From Isoetes taiwanensis (Eukaryota; Streptophyta; Lycopodiopsida; Isoetales; Isoetaceae): 64,000 bases of DNA. The notes beneath the pieces were generated by a model. It had not been told where the DNA came from and did no database searches. It saw only the letters and a list, made by a program, of their open reading frames with translations. The first letter of the stretch is position 1, and each line of letters begins with the position of its first letter. The position numbers and the translations under genes are program-made. The DNA lies in assembly GCA_021234155.1 (NCBI GenBank), contig JAJEKV010000039.1, positions 2,232,001 through 2,296,000 on the forward strand. Direction: 5' to 3'. Shown in pieces: positions 31,076-42,881 of the stretch.

Positions 31076-34000
31076 TGATCATGTTAGTATTGCTCAGGAT
31101 ATCATTATGAAGAATGAGCCAAGAAAAAACTTTAATCTTAGGGCAGGCATAGGATTTCCAGCTGGATTGAAGAGTTTTCTTGAAGTTCCTGGGGGAAAGG
31201 CCCTGGAGAGAGGCATGTTTTCTGTTTTTATGAGGAAGACATGCATGATAAATCTTAGAAACTTTATAGCTCCTCTTGACTTTGAAGAACCAGTTCAGAG
31301 GTGAGTGACTTTCCCCTTTCCCATCTTTGCCTAAGAAAGGGGAATAAGTCTGCACAACTTTCTTGTAAATAGATCTATGAGTAGCACCTCCTCCCACTTT
31401 CTTCTTAATCACTTCCCAAGGAATCCAGTTTTCCTCATCATCAATAAGGTCTCTGACATAAAGAATATTAGCAGAATGCCATTTTTTGTAGCAGGTCGGA
31501 TGACTTATAGCCATGGCCAGGGAGGAGGAAGGGGCCATCACAGATGACCAGAATATGGAAGTATCCCTCACAGAATTAGAGAGTTTGTCATGAGTAAAAC
31601 TTGCAGCCACTTTTTCCTAGGCTTTAAAGATACTCCTATTGGCTGCACATTGAAAATTATAAAAGGCCGAGTCTGGGAGCTGATGTTTAATAGAGGGGCT
31701 TCCTAGGGGTTTGCTCTTGTTAAACCAGAACCTGATAAAGTCCATAGCAGGAGATTGGAAGCCAGAGATGGCTTTCCACACATTTTTGGCCCCAAGAACT
31801 TGGGCCTGAAGAAATAAGGACTTACATCCCAGCCCTCCTGCTTTTTTACTATGAGTCAGCTGATCCCAGACAGTTAGATGAGTGCCTTGCCAAATATACT
31901 CTTTAATACATTGCTCAATCTTACTGCAATCAGGGCAGAAGAAAAGTAGACATGACTACTAGCAAGGACAGAATTGGCTATCAAGATCCTCCCAGTCAGA
32001 GACAAGGAACCTTTAAGGAGGAGAAGCTTTTTCCTGATCCTATTAATGAGGGGCTGCCATGCTATCTTATGAGACATATGCACTGCAAGGGGGAGCCCTA
32101 AGAGGGTCAAATACTGCCCATTGGGGACAAATTTGATACCATGGGTGTTGAGGTCAGGATAAGAGCCATTAGCTAGAATAGAACACTTCGTATAGTTCAA
32201 GTGGATTCCAGAAGCAGCACTAAATTTGGAGATACAGTCCATGAAATTGCTCATATTGTTATTATTAGCTCTGAGCATGGTGAAGGTATCATCAGCATAT
32301 TGGAGGATCGAGAGCTGTTTATTAGAATCAGGCATTTGAAGCCCTTGGAGCAGACCCTTATCTTGATAAGAGAGGACCATCTTGGGAAGAATTTCAGCTG
32401 CAATTATGAAGAGGTAGGGGGCTAGGGGGCAACCTTGTCTCACCCCTCTTTGGATGGGAAAAAAACCAGTGGGAGTTCCATTGACAATAACATAGGAAGT
32501 GGCTTTTTGATTTAACCCCATTATTAGCTCAATAAGGGCAGGATGAATGCCTATGTGAACAAGAGCTTTCTCAAGGAATTTCCATGAAATGCAGTCATAG
32601 GCCCTTTTAAAGTCCAACTTGAGGAGGATGCAGTTCTGTTTGCTCAGTCTGTTCCAATGCAAAGCCTCACTTGCAGCTATGTAGTTGTCTAAAATGGATC
32701 TGCTAGGAAGGAAGGCAGATTGACAAACATTCACCTTGTTATGGAGATGGACCAAAATTCTACCAGCAATTATTTCAGCCACCAGCTTGTATAAGGTGGT
32801 AGTCAAAGAGATAGGGTGCCATTCATTAGTTTTGGAAGGAGCTTCAGTCTTAGGGATAAGCGAAATGACTCCAACATTGAAGGTGGGATAAATAGTCCTG
32901 GTTCTCCAGACACCTTGGACAAATTGAATAATGTCTTCCTTCATTATAGGCCAGAATTCCACAAAGAATTCAGGCTGAAAGCCATCTATACCAGGACTTT
33001 TTCCATGCTTCATCTTTTTGAGAGTTTCAAAGATCTCAGGGACTTCTGTCCAGTCATCATCCATCACTTCACTGGGGGGGCCAACAATATCAAAGATTTC
33101 TTGAATTTTGCTGTTCTCTATTTCCTCCTCCATAAAAAGATTAGTGTAAAAGTTGAAAAAAGCTAAGGAAATTTCCTTCTCTTCTGTAAGAGTGAAACCT
33201 TGATCAGATTCCAGCTGAGTGATTGAATTGTTAACCAGCCCGTTTCTAACAATTCTGAAGAACATTTTAGAACTCTCCTGGTCCAACTGATTATACATTT
33301 TTACTTTGCTTCTAAGGGCCATCCCCTTAACTTGATGTTCTTCAAGGGTCTTGATCTCTCTCATATGAAGAGAGTCATCCTTAGGATTATTTTCAAGATC
33401 AGATCTAATATTCTTAATCTGCTCCAACAAGCTGGACATAATAGCTCTCCTTTTTTGAGCAAGGTCTTTACCCCATTGCTTAACCCAGATTTTGACTTTC
33501 TTCATTTTGTCATTGAAGCACTTCATTGATTGATGTTGGCCAATTTTGGGCAGTGACAGATAAAAAGCTGTGAAATCTTGGCAAAAGGTTTTCATTTGAA
33601 GCAAAGAGGTATTAAACTTAAAGGGAGTGTTCTTGCTTCTTGGGCCAACTTTCAGATCCTTAGTGTCAAGGAAATGGGGCTGATGATCATAAATAGTGCT
33701 AGCAATATCTCCAGTAACAATGCAATTGTCTAACCAGCTAGCAGAATTGTGGATATAAAATCTGTCCAGCATACAAAAAGTCCTCTGGTCTCCCTTTCTC
33801 TTATTACTCCAGGAGAATTTGGTATTTGAAGATGGGACATAGATCAGATCTTGGCTGGCCATCCAATTGTCCCAAGAATATCTCTCATTTTTGGACATGT
33901 TAATTTTGTTGCCAAGTTTCATATCACTGTGTGGGGTATTATTGAAATCTCCAGTAACCACCCAATTCTCTACATGTTGGTGTTGGTTCATCCAATTGTT

Positions 34001-34366
34001 GATTTCATGCCACATAGGCTCTCTTTCATAGGGGTCAGTTGAAGCATAGATGTTTATGAAGGCAACTTGACAGTCCTTAATTTGGAGGGTGACACAGAGC
34101 CATCTGTTGGAAGGACTGATGTAAGTGCTAATTAACTTTTGGTTGTACCAAAAGGTAGCAATCCCCCCTTTAGTGCCATCAGCTGGGATATAGCAAGAGG
34201 CCATCCCAGGGCGGATCCAATCACCCAGATTTGCAGAGTCAAATTTGGGGAGTCTATGTTCTTGTATCATGATGATATCTGCCCTAAAATCCCTCACAGT
34301 GGCAATAAATCGTCTTCTTTTGGTGGGGCCCTTGATGCCCCTCAGATTCCAGGTTAAGATCCTCAT
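31076..34366 (-). pseudogene. LINE ORF2: AP endonuclease + reverse transcriptase
   Basis: Starts MRILTWNLRGIKGPTKRRRF, the apurinic endonuclease opening of plant L1 elements, with IIMIQEHRLP and VVTGDFNNTPHSDMK. The RT follows: KMKHGKSPGIDGFQPEFF, LIPKTEAPSKTNEWHPISL, LLKLDFKRAYDCISW, FPIQRGVRQGCPLAPYLF and the catalytic LQYADDTFTML. The 830-residue frame ends at 31,874. The reading continues in another frame (GGLGCKSLFLQAQVLGAKNV; from 31,610 AASFTHDKLSNSV) to ILSNTNMI at the X insertion. A frame break near 31,880 and a stop near 31,612 inactivate it, apart from X. The element is otherwise well preserved. Confidence 0.92.
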
Positions 34367-34399
34367 AAGGGAAGATGAGGAGGAGGCACAGGGAGGAAC

Positions 34400-36684
34400 T
34401 TAACAGTTAAGTTTTTTAAGGCCATGAGGTGAAGCCTTACTTCGAGTATAATATATGTGGGAATTTTCAATGCTCCCAGGAGACTTGGTTAAGGCCCTAC
34501 CTTTCATTTTCCTTTTTAAGGATCTGAGGGATGTATTGGAGATATCATGCAGAGGACTGCTACTCATGTCTTCCTCTGAGTCAGACACAATTAGATCTGG
34601 TTGACTCTGGTCAAAGTTCTTGTCCATGGTATCAAGATTCAGCTGTAGAGCTTGCAAACCATTATCAATGCTCTCTTTTTCAGTATTATTGGACAACATC
34701 ATAATCAGCATCTGAGGTGAGGCTTATTTGCTGGCTCTGTGTTTGACTTGTTTGGGAGTCAAACTGTGTGCTCTGGCAAACAGGGGAATGCTCACTTACC
34801 TGAATTCGCTCAATCTCCTTTTCTTCAGCCTGTTTGCTTGTCTTGGGCCAATTTGCATCCACAGCTTCAGAGACTATCCTGCTCATCAGGTCCACAGTAG
34901 ACTTGCCATATTTCTTATAGAGATCAGGCAAAGAAGTATGGTGAGAAGAGGGGATGAGTTCAGGGCCAAAAATGCAGACATTGGTATGATTGGATAGGGG
35001 GTCAACTGAGAGATCAATAAAGATTTGATCAGACATGAGGGGGAAGGTGGGGGTGGTGGGGGCTAATGTTATTAGAGGGAGTGGAGTAGGTGATCATGTT
35101 CCCTTGGTCTGCAGTGGTGTCTGAGCCATATCTTGTATGTATCTTTCTTTTCCTTGTGAGGTGAAGAGATCATTGAACTCCTCTTCAGAATCATTTCTAG
35201 AATCTTGTAAGACTTTGAATCTGTTACTGCACAGCAGGGGGGAGTTGAATTCCCCCTCTTCAGTCCCATAGACTGGTTTTACAGAAGAGTCCTGCATTGG
35301 TGAAGTAAGTTGAGTGTCGACTGTATTATCTTTGACCGGGTGTTCCTTGTCAGAGAGTTCTGTAGTGGGAGGTTGGTAGGAGAAATAAACCTCTTCTTGA
35401 GTTCCAACCTCCTCATCTACAATCACTGTGACCTTGTCAAATTGTACCTGTTCTGGTGGCTTGTGCTTATCAAAGGTTTTAACCATAGTCGAGGGGTTAA
35501 ATGAGACACCTTTGGTGATAACCCCTTTGTTTAAAACCTTCACATTACCTCTGATAGAATGAGAGTCACGATCATGTGACTTCAGAGTTTCAACCAATTC
35601 CTTATTGGCTAAGGCAATTTTTCCTTAATAATTTGTCTCCTCCGAATTCTTCTGGCGCTACCATTAAGATTGCCTCGATGGTGGGCAGTAGCGTGTTCTA
35701 CAATTGGGCCTTGCTCCATAGTAATTTGTTGAGTAGATACTGGGGAGCATTTTCCTCCTCCATGCAAACGTTTCCTGCAGATCGGGCAAATAGGAGGCAA
35801 CCCATTCCACCTTAAGAGCAAGGATTGGTCAGTCCCAAACATATCCTGGAAAGTCAATTCGAGCGGGATAGGCTTGAGAAGGTCCAATTGTATAAATATA
35901 GTGGGAGGCCTGTCAGGTCTGCGTTCTGATGATATGAAGGAGCCAATTGGAGAAAATATGGTTTTTAAGCACTGAGGATCCCAGAAGACTAGATTCAAAT
36001 CATGCAAGTGCACATAAGCAGTGTGCATGAGAGTAGTAGGCCTTAGAGGGTTGAACTGGTAAGTCCATTTCTGGAATTTGATTCTAAAGCCAAGATGAGT
36101 GAGATGACCCATCTTTAAAATATGTTCTGCGGCTTGATCCGAGCAGAATTCAATCATGAAGTATGGAAACCGAGTCCAATAGATAGCAGAGATTTGGATC
36201 GATTTAGATAATGCACAGATTTGTTTGGATACATTTCCTAAAACAATACCTTCTTTTTCGGCCCAGCAAATAACAGCATGCGAAGAGAGAAATTCAAATC
36301 TTGAATGACAGAGCTCAGGATTCAATTTAGTACCTCTGGAATGACGGTATGTCGGTGGATTATGCTTCTTCATGGTCAGAATGTCTTGTTTTATGGCATT
36401 ATCTTCCTTGAAAGGTTGAGATCTCCGTATGAAGGTGTTGCTCGAGTTCAACAGTCCCAGAAAGGTCTATCCGGGAAGGAAGATGGAAGAGCATTCTTTG
36501 GCGCCATCGTCGTTGGGATGAAGGTAGTGAATTCACCGAATTGAATCGGAGCTAGGTCTCCTTGAAGCAGCAGCTGTTGTTGGGCTAGGATTTCTTTTTG
36601 TTCATCAGAATTTAGGGAGCAGAAGGTAATTAAGATGGTGTGCATTGGGGGAGATAGTCCGTCCGCTAGATCCGGTGGGTCCAT
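34400..36684 (-). pseudogene. LINE ORF1 (nucleic-acid-binding), broken
   Basis: Minus-strand frames in order: 36,684-36,448 (MDPPDLADGLSPPMHTILIT), 36,451-35,609 (DUF4283-like part with FEFLSSHAVICWAEKEGIVL, FRIKFQKWTYQFNPL, and a zinc-knuckle-like CPICRKRLHGGGKC), 35,597-35,094, 35,036-34,686 and 34,711-34,400 (Ser/Gln-rich C-terminal part with KRKMKGRA). Overlaps and frame changes suggest several small breaks. The order DUF4283, CCHC, Ser-rich tail, then ORF2 is as in plant L1-type LINEs. Confidence 0.8.
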
Positions 36685-36980
36685 GGTAACAGAATGTTGC
36701 AGGGTGCCTCAAAAGCCGTGAAGAGAGGGAATGAGATGATTGGGAGTCAGAGAAGGGGAAAGTGGGCGAATAGCAGATGGGATATAAGAGAATTTTGCAG
36801 AGATGAAGATGCCTTTTCAGGGACGTGATGGGACCCAAGAAATCCAAGATCTAAAGGTGAAATGTAGATTACCTTACCTGCTTACCTCGGCTTTCGAGCC
36901 TGATCGCGATCGAACCCCAGTTAGGGTTAAAACATGACCAGGGTTGCGCTAGCGCTCAGCGTCCGTCCTCCATTATCTCG

Positions 36981-37240
36981 AAGGCTTAGTATTACACCTA
37001 TACTAATTACCTCACATTCAAAAAAAATTTACAACTCAGGGCCTCACAATTTGTGACGAGCCTACCGAGTTGACCCTCCGGGCAACTCAGGATCTTGTCT
37101 AACTTAAGGCTAGATTTATATAAATAAGAATTCAGGTGAAGAATTAAATCTTCCTTTGCAATTAAAATCCACAGTTTAGGCTCAACAGACAACCCTGCTC
37201 ATGCATTCAACATATTCATAAGCTTAATATATTCCAAGGT
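36981..37240 (-). repeat. LINE long target-site duplication, 5-prime copy
   Basis: Inverted relative to 30,002-30,262 and nearly identical to it; one visible difference is GATCTTGG versus GACCTTGG. It contains the CACAATT (37,045-37,051) that also forms the junctions of the tandem R copies. Beyond 37,240 the sequence is unrelated to the LINE. Confidence 0.8.
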
Positions 37241-37286
37241 CTAATTGAGCAAATCAATAGCTCAAATATTTACAATATGTTATCAA

Positions 37287-37330
37287 TACAAGAAATTTAT
37301 CGCGGCGGCTCTTTACCGACTTGGTGTCAG
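37287..37330 (+). mobile_element. CACTA-like end fragment
   Basis: TACAAGAAATTTATCGCGGC, the outer part of the module at 57,496 and (inverted) 741. The internal hairpin is lost after GGCGGC. Confidence 0.4.
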
Positions 37331-37351
37331 TCGAAGCCCAAGTAATATGAA

Positions 37352-37618
37352 GGGCATTAAAAAAATAAGAATTTTCCACTCAACAATTCTTGATTAGTCA
37401 TGTTAACTAGTCCAATAGCTAAAAGGCGTGGTCACCTCGACGGAGGCGGAGGCGTGGTTGACCCTACCAGAATGTAGGGTAAACGGAAGCGCAGAGGCGT
37501 GGTTGACCCTGCTGGAATGCAGGGTAAACGATGAAGGGCATTAAAAAAATAAAAATTTTCCACTCAACAATTCATTGATTAGTCATGTTAACTAGTCCAA
37601 TAGCTAAAAGGCATAGTC
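37352..37618. repeat. 185-bp tandem duplication with 45-bp subrepeats
   Basis: The stretch beginning GCATTAAAAAAATAAGAATT recurs about 185 bp later, ending in CCAATAGCTAAAAGGC. Between the copies, GAGGCGTGGTTGACCCT and AGGGTAAACG occur twice about 45 bp apart. Confidence 0.8.
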
Positions 37619-38846
37619 ATCTCAACGAAATCACCAAAAACCATGGTAAGTCTATCTTCACCCCTCTGAATGTGTCCACACTCAAAGGACTCGGAAAAAA
37701 AAGCCCTCAAAGGACTCATAAGAGCGAGCCCATCCGCACACTATTAGATTATGATAATTTATTATACATTATTACCTTAGGACATTTTCAAATTTCCCAT
37801 AGATTTGTCCCAACGTTCTGAAACTTCCTCAAACTAATTCATAAATTAAATCGCGCCACCATCAGAAGCAGAGACAGCGATGGCGCCAATGCAAACACAT
37901 TCCTAAAAACATAATCCCGCAGCTCTGTTCCGGCTCTGTTCTGCAGCTCTGTTCTCCATCTCTGTTCTGACAATGGGTACAATATTAATTTGTCTTCACA
38001 AGAACTCGTAACTAAACCTAAAGAATGAGGATCGTGAGACCAAAAAAGGTGTAAAGAATGCACAACATTAAGCTTAATGATAACTCAAAGCAGGACAGCT
38101 TAATGAGAAGTGAAATGCTTGATATGCTAAAAGACTCTACAATCATAGAGTATATTTTGCAATCTTCAAACATGATTGTCTATGAGAGCGTTTGCGTTTA
38201 GAGCTCGTCAATAGTTGCAAGATATTGTAAATAACTTATATACACTTGCTTCAACTCAGCACTTGCTATGACTCAACATTTTAGCAAATGCAAAAACATG
38301 TAACTCATAGACTTGATTGCCTCCAAGTCCCAGAGAGGTGGTATTTGGAGCACTTTGACAAATGCAAAACAACATGCGGTGCAAGCTTTCCTGCACCAAA
38401 AAAGCAGCCACATTTTAATCTTAGCTCTAATAATTTTGTACTCGTATCAGATGAAAAGCATTGACACAACATGGCAAATCAAATCATCAAAATGCAATAT
38501 TAGATTGCACTCCAGTTACGTACATTGAATTCGGAGGAAAAGCACTTCCTCAAAAAATGGTGGTGTGAACAGGTTGCACCATTTGGTGTGTTAAAGTCTC
38601 ATTAGCCTCATCAACTCATGTGTGACATCTAATTTCAATAGTCACAGCATCTGCATAGACTCCTGCTTCAAATCTACTGTTAAATTGGATCCTACAAAAC
38701 CACTCTATACTTCATTTTTGCCATCTGTTATAAGGCATAAAGCTCGAAGGAATCTCATATAGTACATTTCCTGTTAACTGTGCAATGGATGAGTGATACA
38801 AAGTCTTCCATAGTAGGCAAACTCTAGGGTTTCCACCTTCAAAAGC
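37619..38846. other. No gene seen
   Basis: AT-rich DNA with no convincing reading frame, splice pattern or element edge. Confidence 0.5.
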
Positions 38847-39366
38847 TTAAACCTTCACATTGTTGCCATGTTTATTAAAAGGCCAGAGATTAGCAAGACG
38901 TTCAAATACACCTCCACCTTTGACAAAGAGACCAGAAAATGCTTGTGGTGTTGCAGCTGGTGGGAAATCCTCGGCAGGCATTGCAAATGGACCAACATTT
39001 CCAACCTGTCCAATGATAGAAACGAGCCTTCCTCCTGTAGCGTTGTAGGAGAAAGAACAGGAAGAGTATGGTCCCAAAATCGTGGAGAAGCCTGCATGGG
39101 ACTGAAAATGAGAAACTATCATATAAGCTGTGCTCAAACTCATGGGGAGAGGATCACTTCAAGAGGACTAAGAGCAACACCACAACTGAACATCAACTCA
39201 ATGCGGAACCTTCTTGGATCATCAAGTGCTACCTGATTGTAAGTATCCATAAAAATAGAGTAAAAACACACAATTAAAGCACAAGATACATTATTACCGC
39301 TGTGTTCTCGTACATTCGGAGAACAATATGCGTCATATAGTCTAGCTCTTTGGTTTCAAAAATACG
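38847..39366 (-). pseudogene. C-terminal fragment of a PPIP5K/VIH-type inositol pyrophosphate kinase gene
   Basis: Minus strand: exon 39,366-39,298 reads RIFETKELDYMTHIVLRMYE, then NTA. A GTAATA...ATCAG intron follows, and the next exon (from 39,232) reads [26 protein letters not shown]. Further pieces in shifted frames are [20 protein letters not shown] and [20 protein letters not shown], ending [15 protein letters not shown] and a stop at 38,847. This is the C-terminal end of the histidine-acid-phosphatase-like domain of plant VIH (Vip1/PPIP5K) proteins, known in the family to balance InsP7/InsP8. Frame breaks (near 39,145 and 38,990) and the missing N-terminal 900 or so residues mark a pseudogene fragment with its intron kept, so it is a DNA-level copy. 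Confidence 0.8.
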
Positions 39367-39401
39367 CTGGAGGTTCACATCAGCGCTTAAAGACGCCTGT
39401 T

Positions 39402-39602
39402 TCATAGGCATCTGGACCACGCTTTATTCGGAGCGCTCACTTTGCAAATACTGCTATAATTATCATACAGAATCCTCTGATTACAGTTCTTATCACAGAC
39501 ATACATGTTGCCGGTCATTACACACCGGTAAAGATTAGCCCAAATGTGCTCAACTTGGCAGCTATGGTGAAAGGGAAACAAACACTTTGGTATGTTATTC
39601 AT
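39402..39602 (-). CDS. Unrecognised Cys-rich open frame
   Basis: A 66-residue minus-strand frame with CQVEHIWANLYRCVMTGNMY, VCDKNCNQRILYDNYSSICK. The cysteine spacing (C..TG..YVC...C) could be a small zinc-binding region from a larger plant protein. It is next to the VIH fragment but is not a known part of it. It may be an exon remnant. Confidence 0.3.
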   Translation of the reverse strand: MNNIPKCLFPFHHSCQVEHIWANLYRCVMTGNMYVCDKNCNQRILYDNYSSICKVSAPNKAWSRCL

Positions 39603-40300
39603 ATAAGTAGATGAAGCATCATGAACGATATGTACCTGGTTTAGCCCAATTCATGCTACCAAAGCGAAATCGAAACCCGAATCTTTGCCAAATAAGGACA
39701 AAACCAGAAGCTGATCATGATAAAGAATGAAATGGGCTTGAGTTCAAGAATGGACGAAACCTAGTAGAAATGTTCAACACTCTAAAAGCATACCTTTTTT
39801 TGGCCAACTGCCACGGTCGCCGCTGGAGCGCTTAAGCCTATACGAATGCTCCTCCATCACATTCACAGTGGCTCTCTAGTATTATTCTGTTTGCAAATAT
39901 TGTTGCAACGCATCCATAGACCAGATCCGACAGGCGCTCCTGAGCTTCGTGAGAAATGATAAGCAGTGGCAGCAGAAGTTCGCTCACATTTCTTGTGCCA
40001 AAAATATTATGCACTGCTGCAAACCGAGCTCCACCCTATTTCAATCCAAGGCCTTTTCACGAAAGAGTAAATTTATAGGCACCGCTTCCCCTTCAGAGAT
40101 GCCGTGTCCATGAAGAAAACTTTGTCGCATCAGACTTTGTCGGCACAACCAACGAGAATGGACGGCCGGTGGGATAAGTCGATGAAGAAGGGGACGGTCC
40201 GGATAAGTGCCCCGATACAGGAATATGCCGAAGAATCATTATATAATATTTATATATGTTTAGATATACATGCACCATAACACTGAGCAAATCAATAGAA
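39603..40300. other. No gene seen
   Basis: No supported coding sequence or element edge was found. Confidence 0.4.
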
Positions 40301-40461
40301 ATTGCTAGCTCTAGAACTCAAGCACGGTTCCCGGCCACATTGCCACCATCAACTAGACCGCTGCCTTGCGGGTTCACTGCACATGCACTCACTGGGGTTA
40401 GTCCTCGTGACTAAGTGGGATCCCGTAGCTGCTACTGAGTACATAGGAACACTCTGGCATC

Positions 40462-40980
40462 TTGGATAATATAAACATGAACAATTCCAAATATACAAGA
40501 GACTATAATGCAGTGCTAGACAGTGACAACAAAAGAAATATCATAAGAGTCAGGAGCAAAGAACACAAAGCCAAAGTACCAAAACAACATAACAAAGCTC
40601 CGGGACAATGGGAAGCTCAGCCAGCCTACAATCAGGGCCTGTTAGCAGAGAAATGCCCCGCCAGCTCACATTCCGAGCCCCGTTGGCAGAGTTGGTGGGG
40701 TAAACCTCGTATGCGCATACCCTTCCCAGCCCAAGTCTAGCGCTGGAGGACCTCTTACCATGGAGTCACAGGAGTTGACGTACAACCTCACCGGGAAGCT
40801 ACGTCCGTGAGGAGACCACGCCCGGTGTCACAGAGCATAGATACAAAGAACACAGATGACATGAGAATGCCAGAACTACCCAGGCCACCGAACCTGGAAG
40901 TCCGACCCCGGAGGTTCCAAGTACATAACATAATATCAAGAACGACAGTGGAACAATGTAAAGACCATAACATGTGTGTT
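40462..40980 (-). mobile_element. Possible LINE 3-prime end remnant
   Basis: Read on the minus strand the sequence runs from short broken coding pieces into a G/T-rich tail (TTGTTTTGGTACTTTGGC), a pattern seen at the 3-prime ends of plant LINEs. No RT or zf-RVT motif is preserved, so the call is weak. Confidence 0.25.
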
Positions 40981-42401
40981 CATTAGAGAATTTACTATAA
41001 ATGTGCCTAGATCATACTCTTAGCCCTTGTCGAGGTTGCCCATACAACCTAACCATGCCGAAGTAGCTAGATCGATGATGAAAACCCTAATGACAACTCA
41101 AATGTTGATGTAGCGTGCTCGAACCACCCCTGTAAGGTCGATGCACATTATTTATTTAAGCTCTCTTAGATATGATTTTCATATTTTTATATTAAAAGCC
41201 ACTTCCATAGCTAAGCGACTTAGTAATGCACCCAATGTGGAAACTTCAAATCTCGCACTTCTCATTTAGAAATCTACAGGACCTCATGATCATAACTTGC
41301 TTATACCACATGCCAAATAATTCCAGGCCTAGGCCCCTAGGCCCCATCTTCAGAGCCAGCCCATATAATTCTCTTAGTTATCTCGTTATAAATTAAAACA
41401 TTTATTCGTTCCTAGCATGTTCTCAACATGTTATTCTTCAAACAATGCAAGTTTTATACATCTCTTCTTACCTTATAATCTCTTACAGTCCCGCTGATGA
41501 TCTGTGCTCAACCCAAGCACAACTCAAGTCTGGCTACTTCATATTTCTCCTTGTATCTTCTTTTATCTTTGAACCCTTATTTAGCATGAACTAAATAACA
41601 GACCCAAAAGTATCAGACTATCAAGAACAAATATGACAACAACTAAATAACAGACCCAAAAGTATCAGACTAAGAAAAACAAGCAACGGGCAATCCAAGA
41701 CCCATCGATTTTTCAGTTTCGTTGCTTTTTCCAGTAAAATTGGCATTGTAGAACTGTAGTTCGATGCTTGATGGGCAATTTCGACTTATTCCTGCATGAA
41801 TCCAGTCCAAGTTTTATCCAATTCCGGCAACTTGACGCTTGATAGAAAGCATCGAATCCTCAGATAAAGCCTCTCCACGGCAAATCGGCACTTTAAATCC
41901 CCAAATCGGCTCTTTTGGAGCAGTTTCGGCCTGTTCCACTTGATCCCTGTTTCATCCTGCTAGCTCTAGTTCGTTCCATGAGATCATTAATTCAAGCCCA
42001 AAATCCCCTTTAACATCAATTTCGACCTGTTTCCTACTGAATCTGGGCCTCTTCTCATTCAATCTCAGCACTTGGAAAGCTCCTCAATCGATGCAGAAAA
42101 TTCCAATCCCTGATTCACCAAACTGGCAATTCAATCCGTAAATCCACCACTTCCCTTGCTGTTCAGAATGATTCCTATCGGCCTACAACTATTTCTATCC
42201 CTTCCTCGTAATAAACCATACATGCCCAGCTTCTGCTGTAAGCTCTTACATCCAATTACATCCAAATCGCCTTCACAGGTTAATCCTTTTTACACAAGTT
42301 TGCCTCAATTAAACCCAATAAGACTTCGTATGATGAGGACATGAAATCTAATCATAGCTGCGGCATAAATAACCCTGAAAATCAATATGAAACCCAGAAG
42401 A
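40981..42401. other. No gene seen
   Basis: Intergenic DNA. AACTAAATAACAGACCCAAA occurs twice about 58 bp apart (41,589 and 41,643), a small local duplication. Confidence 0.45.
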
Positions 42402-42881
42402 CGGTATATATCATCCGGGATGTGGTTAACCCGGACACCTGTTATCAGCCATTGTGGTTAATCCGGACACCGTTATCAGCCATTAAGAACTGCGCAGTTT
42501 GAAGCCCAAAAACCAACTGTTTTTGCCCTTTTTTTGATCGATTCTGCTCTATTTCGCCTTAAATCTCTTCCTCTCTTCATCAATCTAACATAAAAGAGGC
42601 ATACAAAGCGATTGGCATGCTTTTTAAAGCGGATCAAACCGCTCACGGAGCAGCAAGAGTGATCTGATCAAAATTTCTGCCCCGCCGCACAGTTCTACGC
42701 TTGGTTTTTTGTCCGGATTAACCACTTTTTGTCCGGATTAACCATTTGGCTGATATCGGATGTCGGATTAACCACCCTGGCTGATATCGGATGTCCGGAT
42801 TAACCACCCTGGCTGATACCGGATGTCCAGATTAACCACTCTGTTTTGTCCGGATTAACCACATCCCGGATGATATATACG
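42402..42881. mobile_element. Foldback/MITE-like element
   Basis: Ends are inverted repeats: CGGTATATATCATCCGGGAT, then GTGGTTAA (42,402-42,430), and its complement at 42,852-42,881. Near the right end, GTCCGGATTAACCA recurs at least five times, with TGGCTGATATCGGATG units between; the left end has the complementary TGGTTAATCCGGAC. There is no coding capacity. Length about 480 bp. Confidence 0.7.

Larger units (their letters stand above)
31076..36980 (-). mobile_element. L1-type LINE, 5-prime and central part
   Basis: Continuous from a 5-prime end near 36,980 to the X insertion at TGATCA (31,076). Both ORFs are present. The full element, including the 3-prime part at 28,864-30,001, would be about 7 kb, so this insertion was full length or nearly so. 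Confidence 0.88.

Noticed and set aside
36890-36935. TCGCGATCGA near the LINE 5-prime end as a Y-type palindrome
   Set aside because: The site is short, lacks the CGCGGYCGCG core and lies in LINE sequence, so it is likely chance.
28864-36980. Twin priming (LINE 5-prime inversion) to explain the oppositely oriented LINE halves
   Set aside because: The 3-prime half with poly-A lies left of the 5-prime half with 2 kb of X and R sequence between them, and X terminal repeats plus TGATCA sit exactly at both LINE breaks. A later inversion explains it better.
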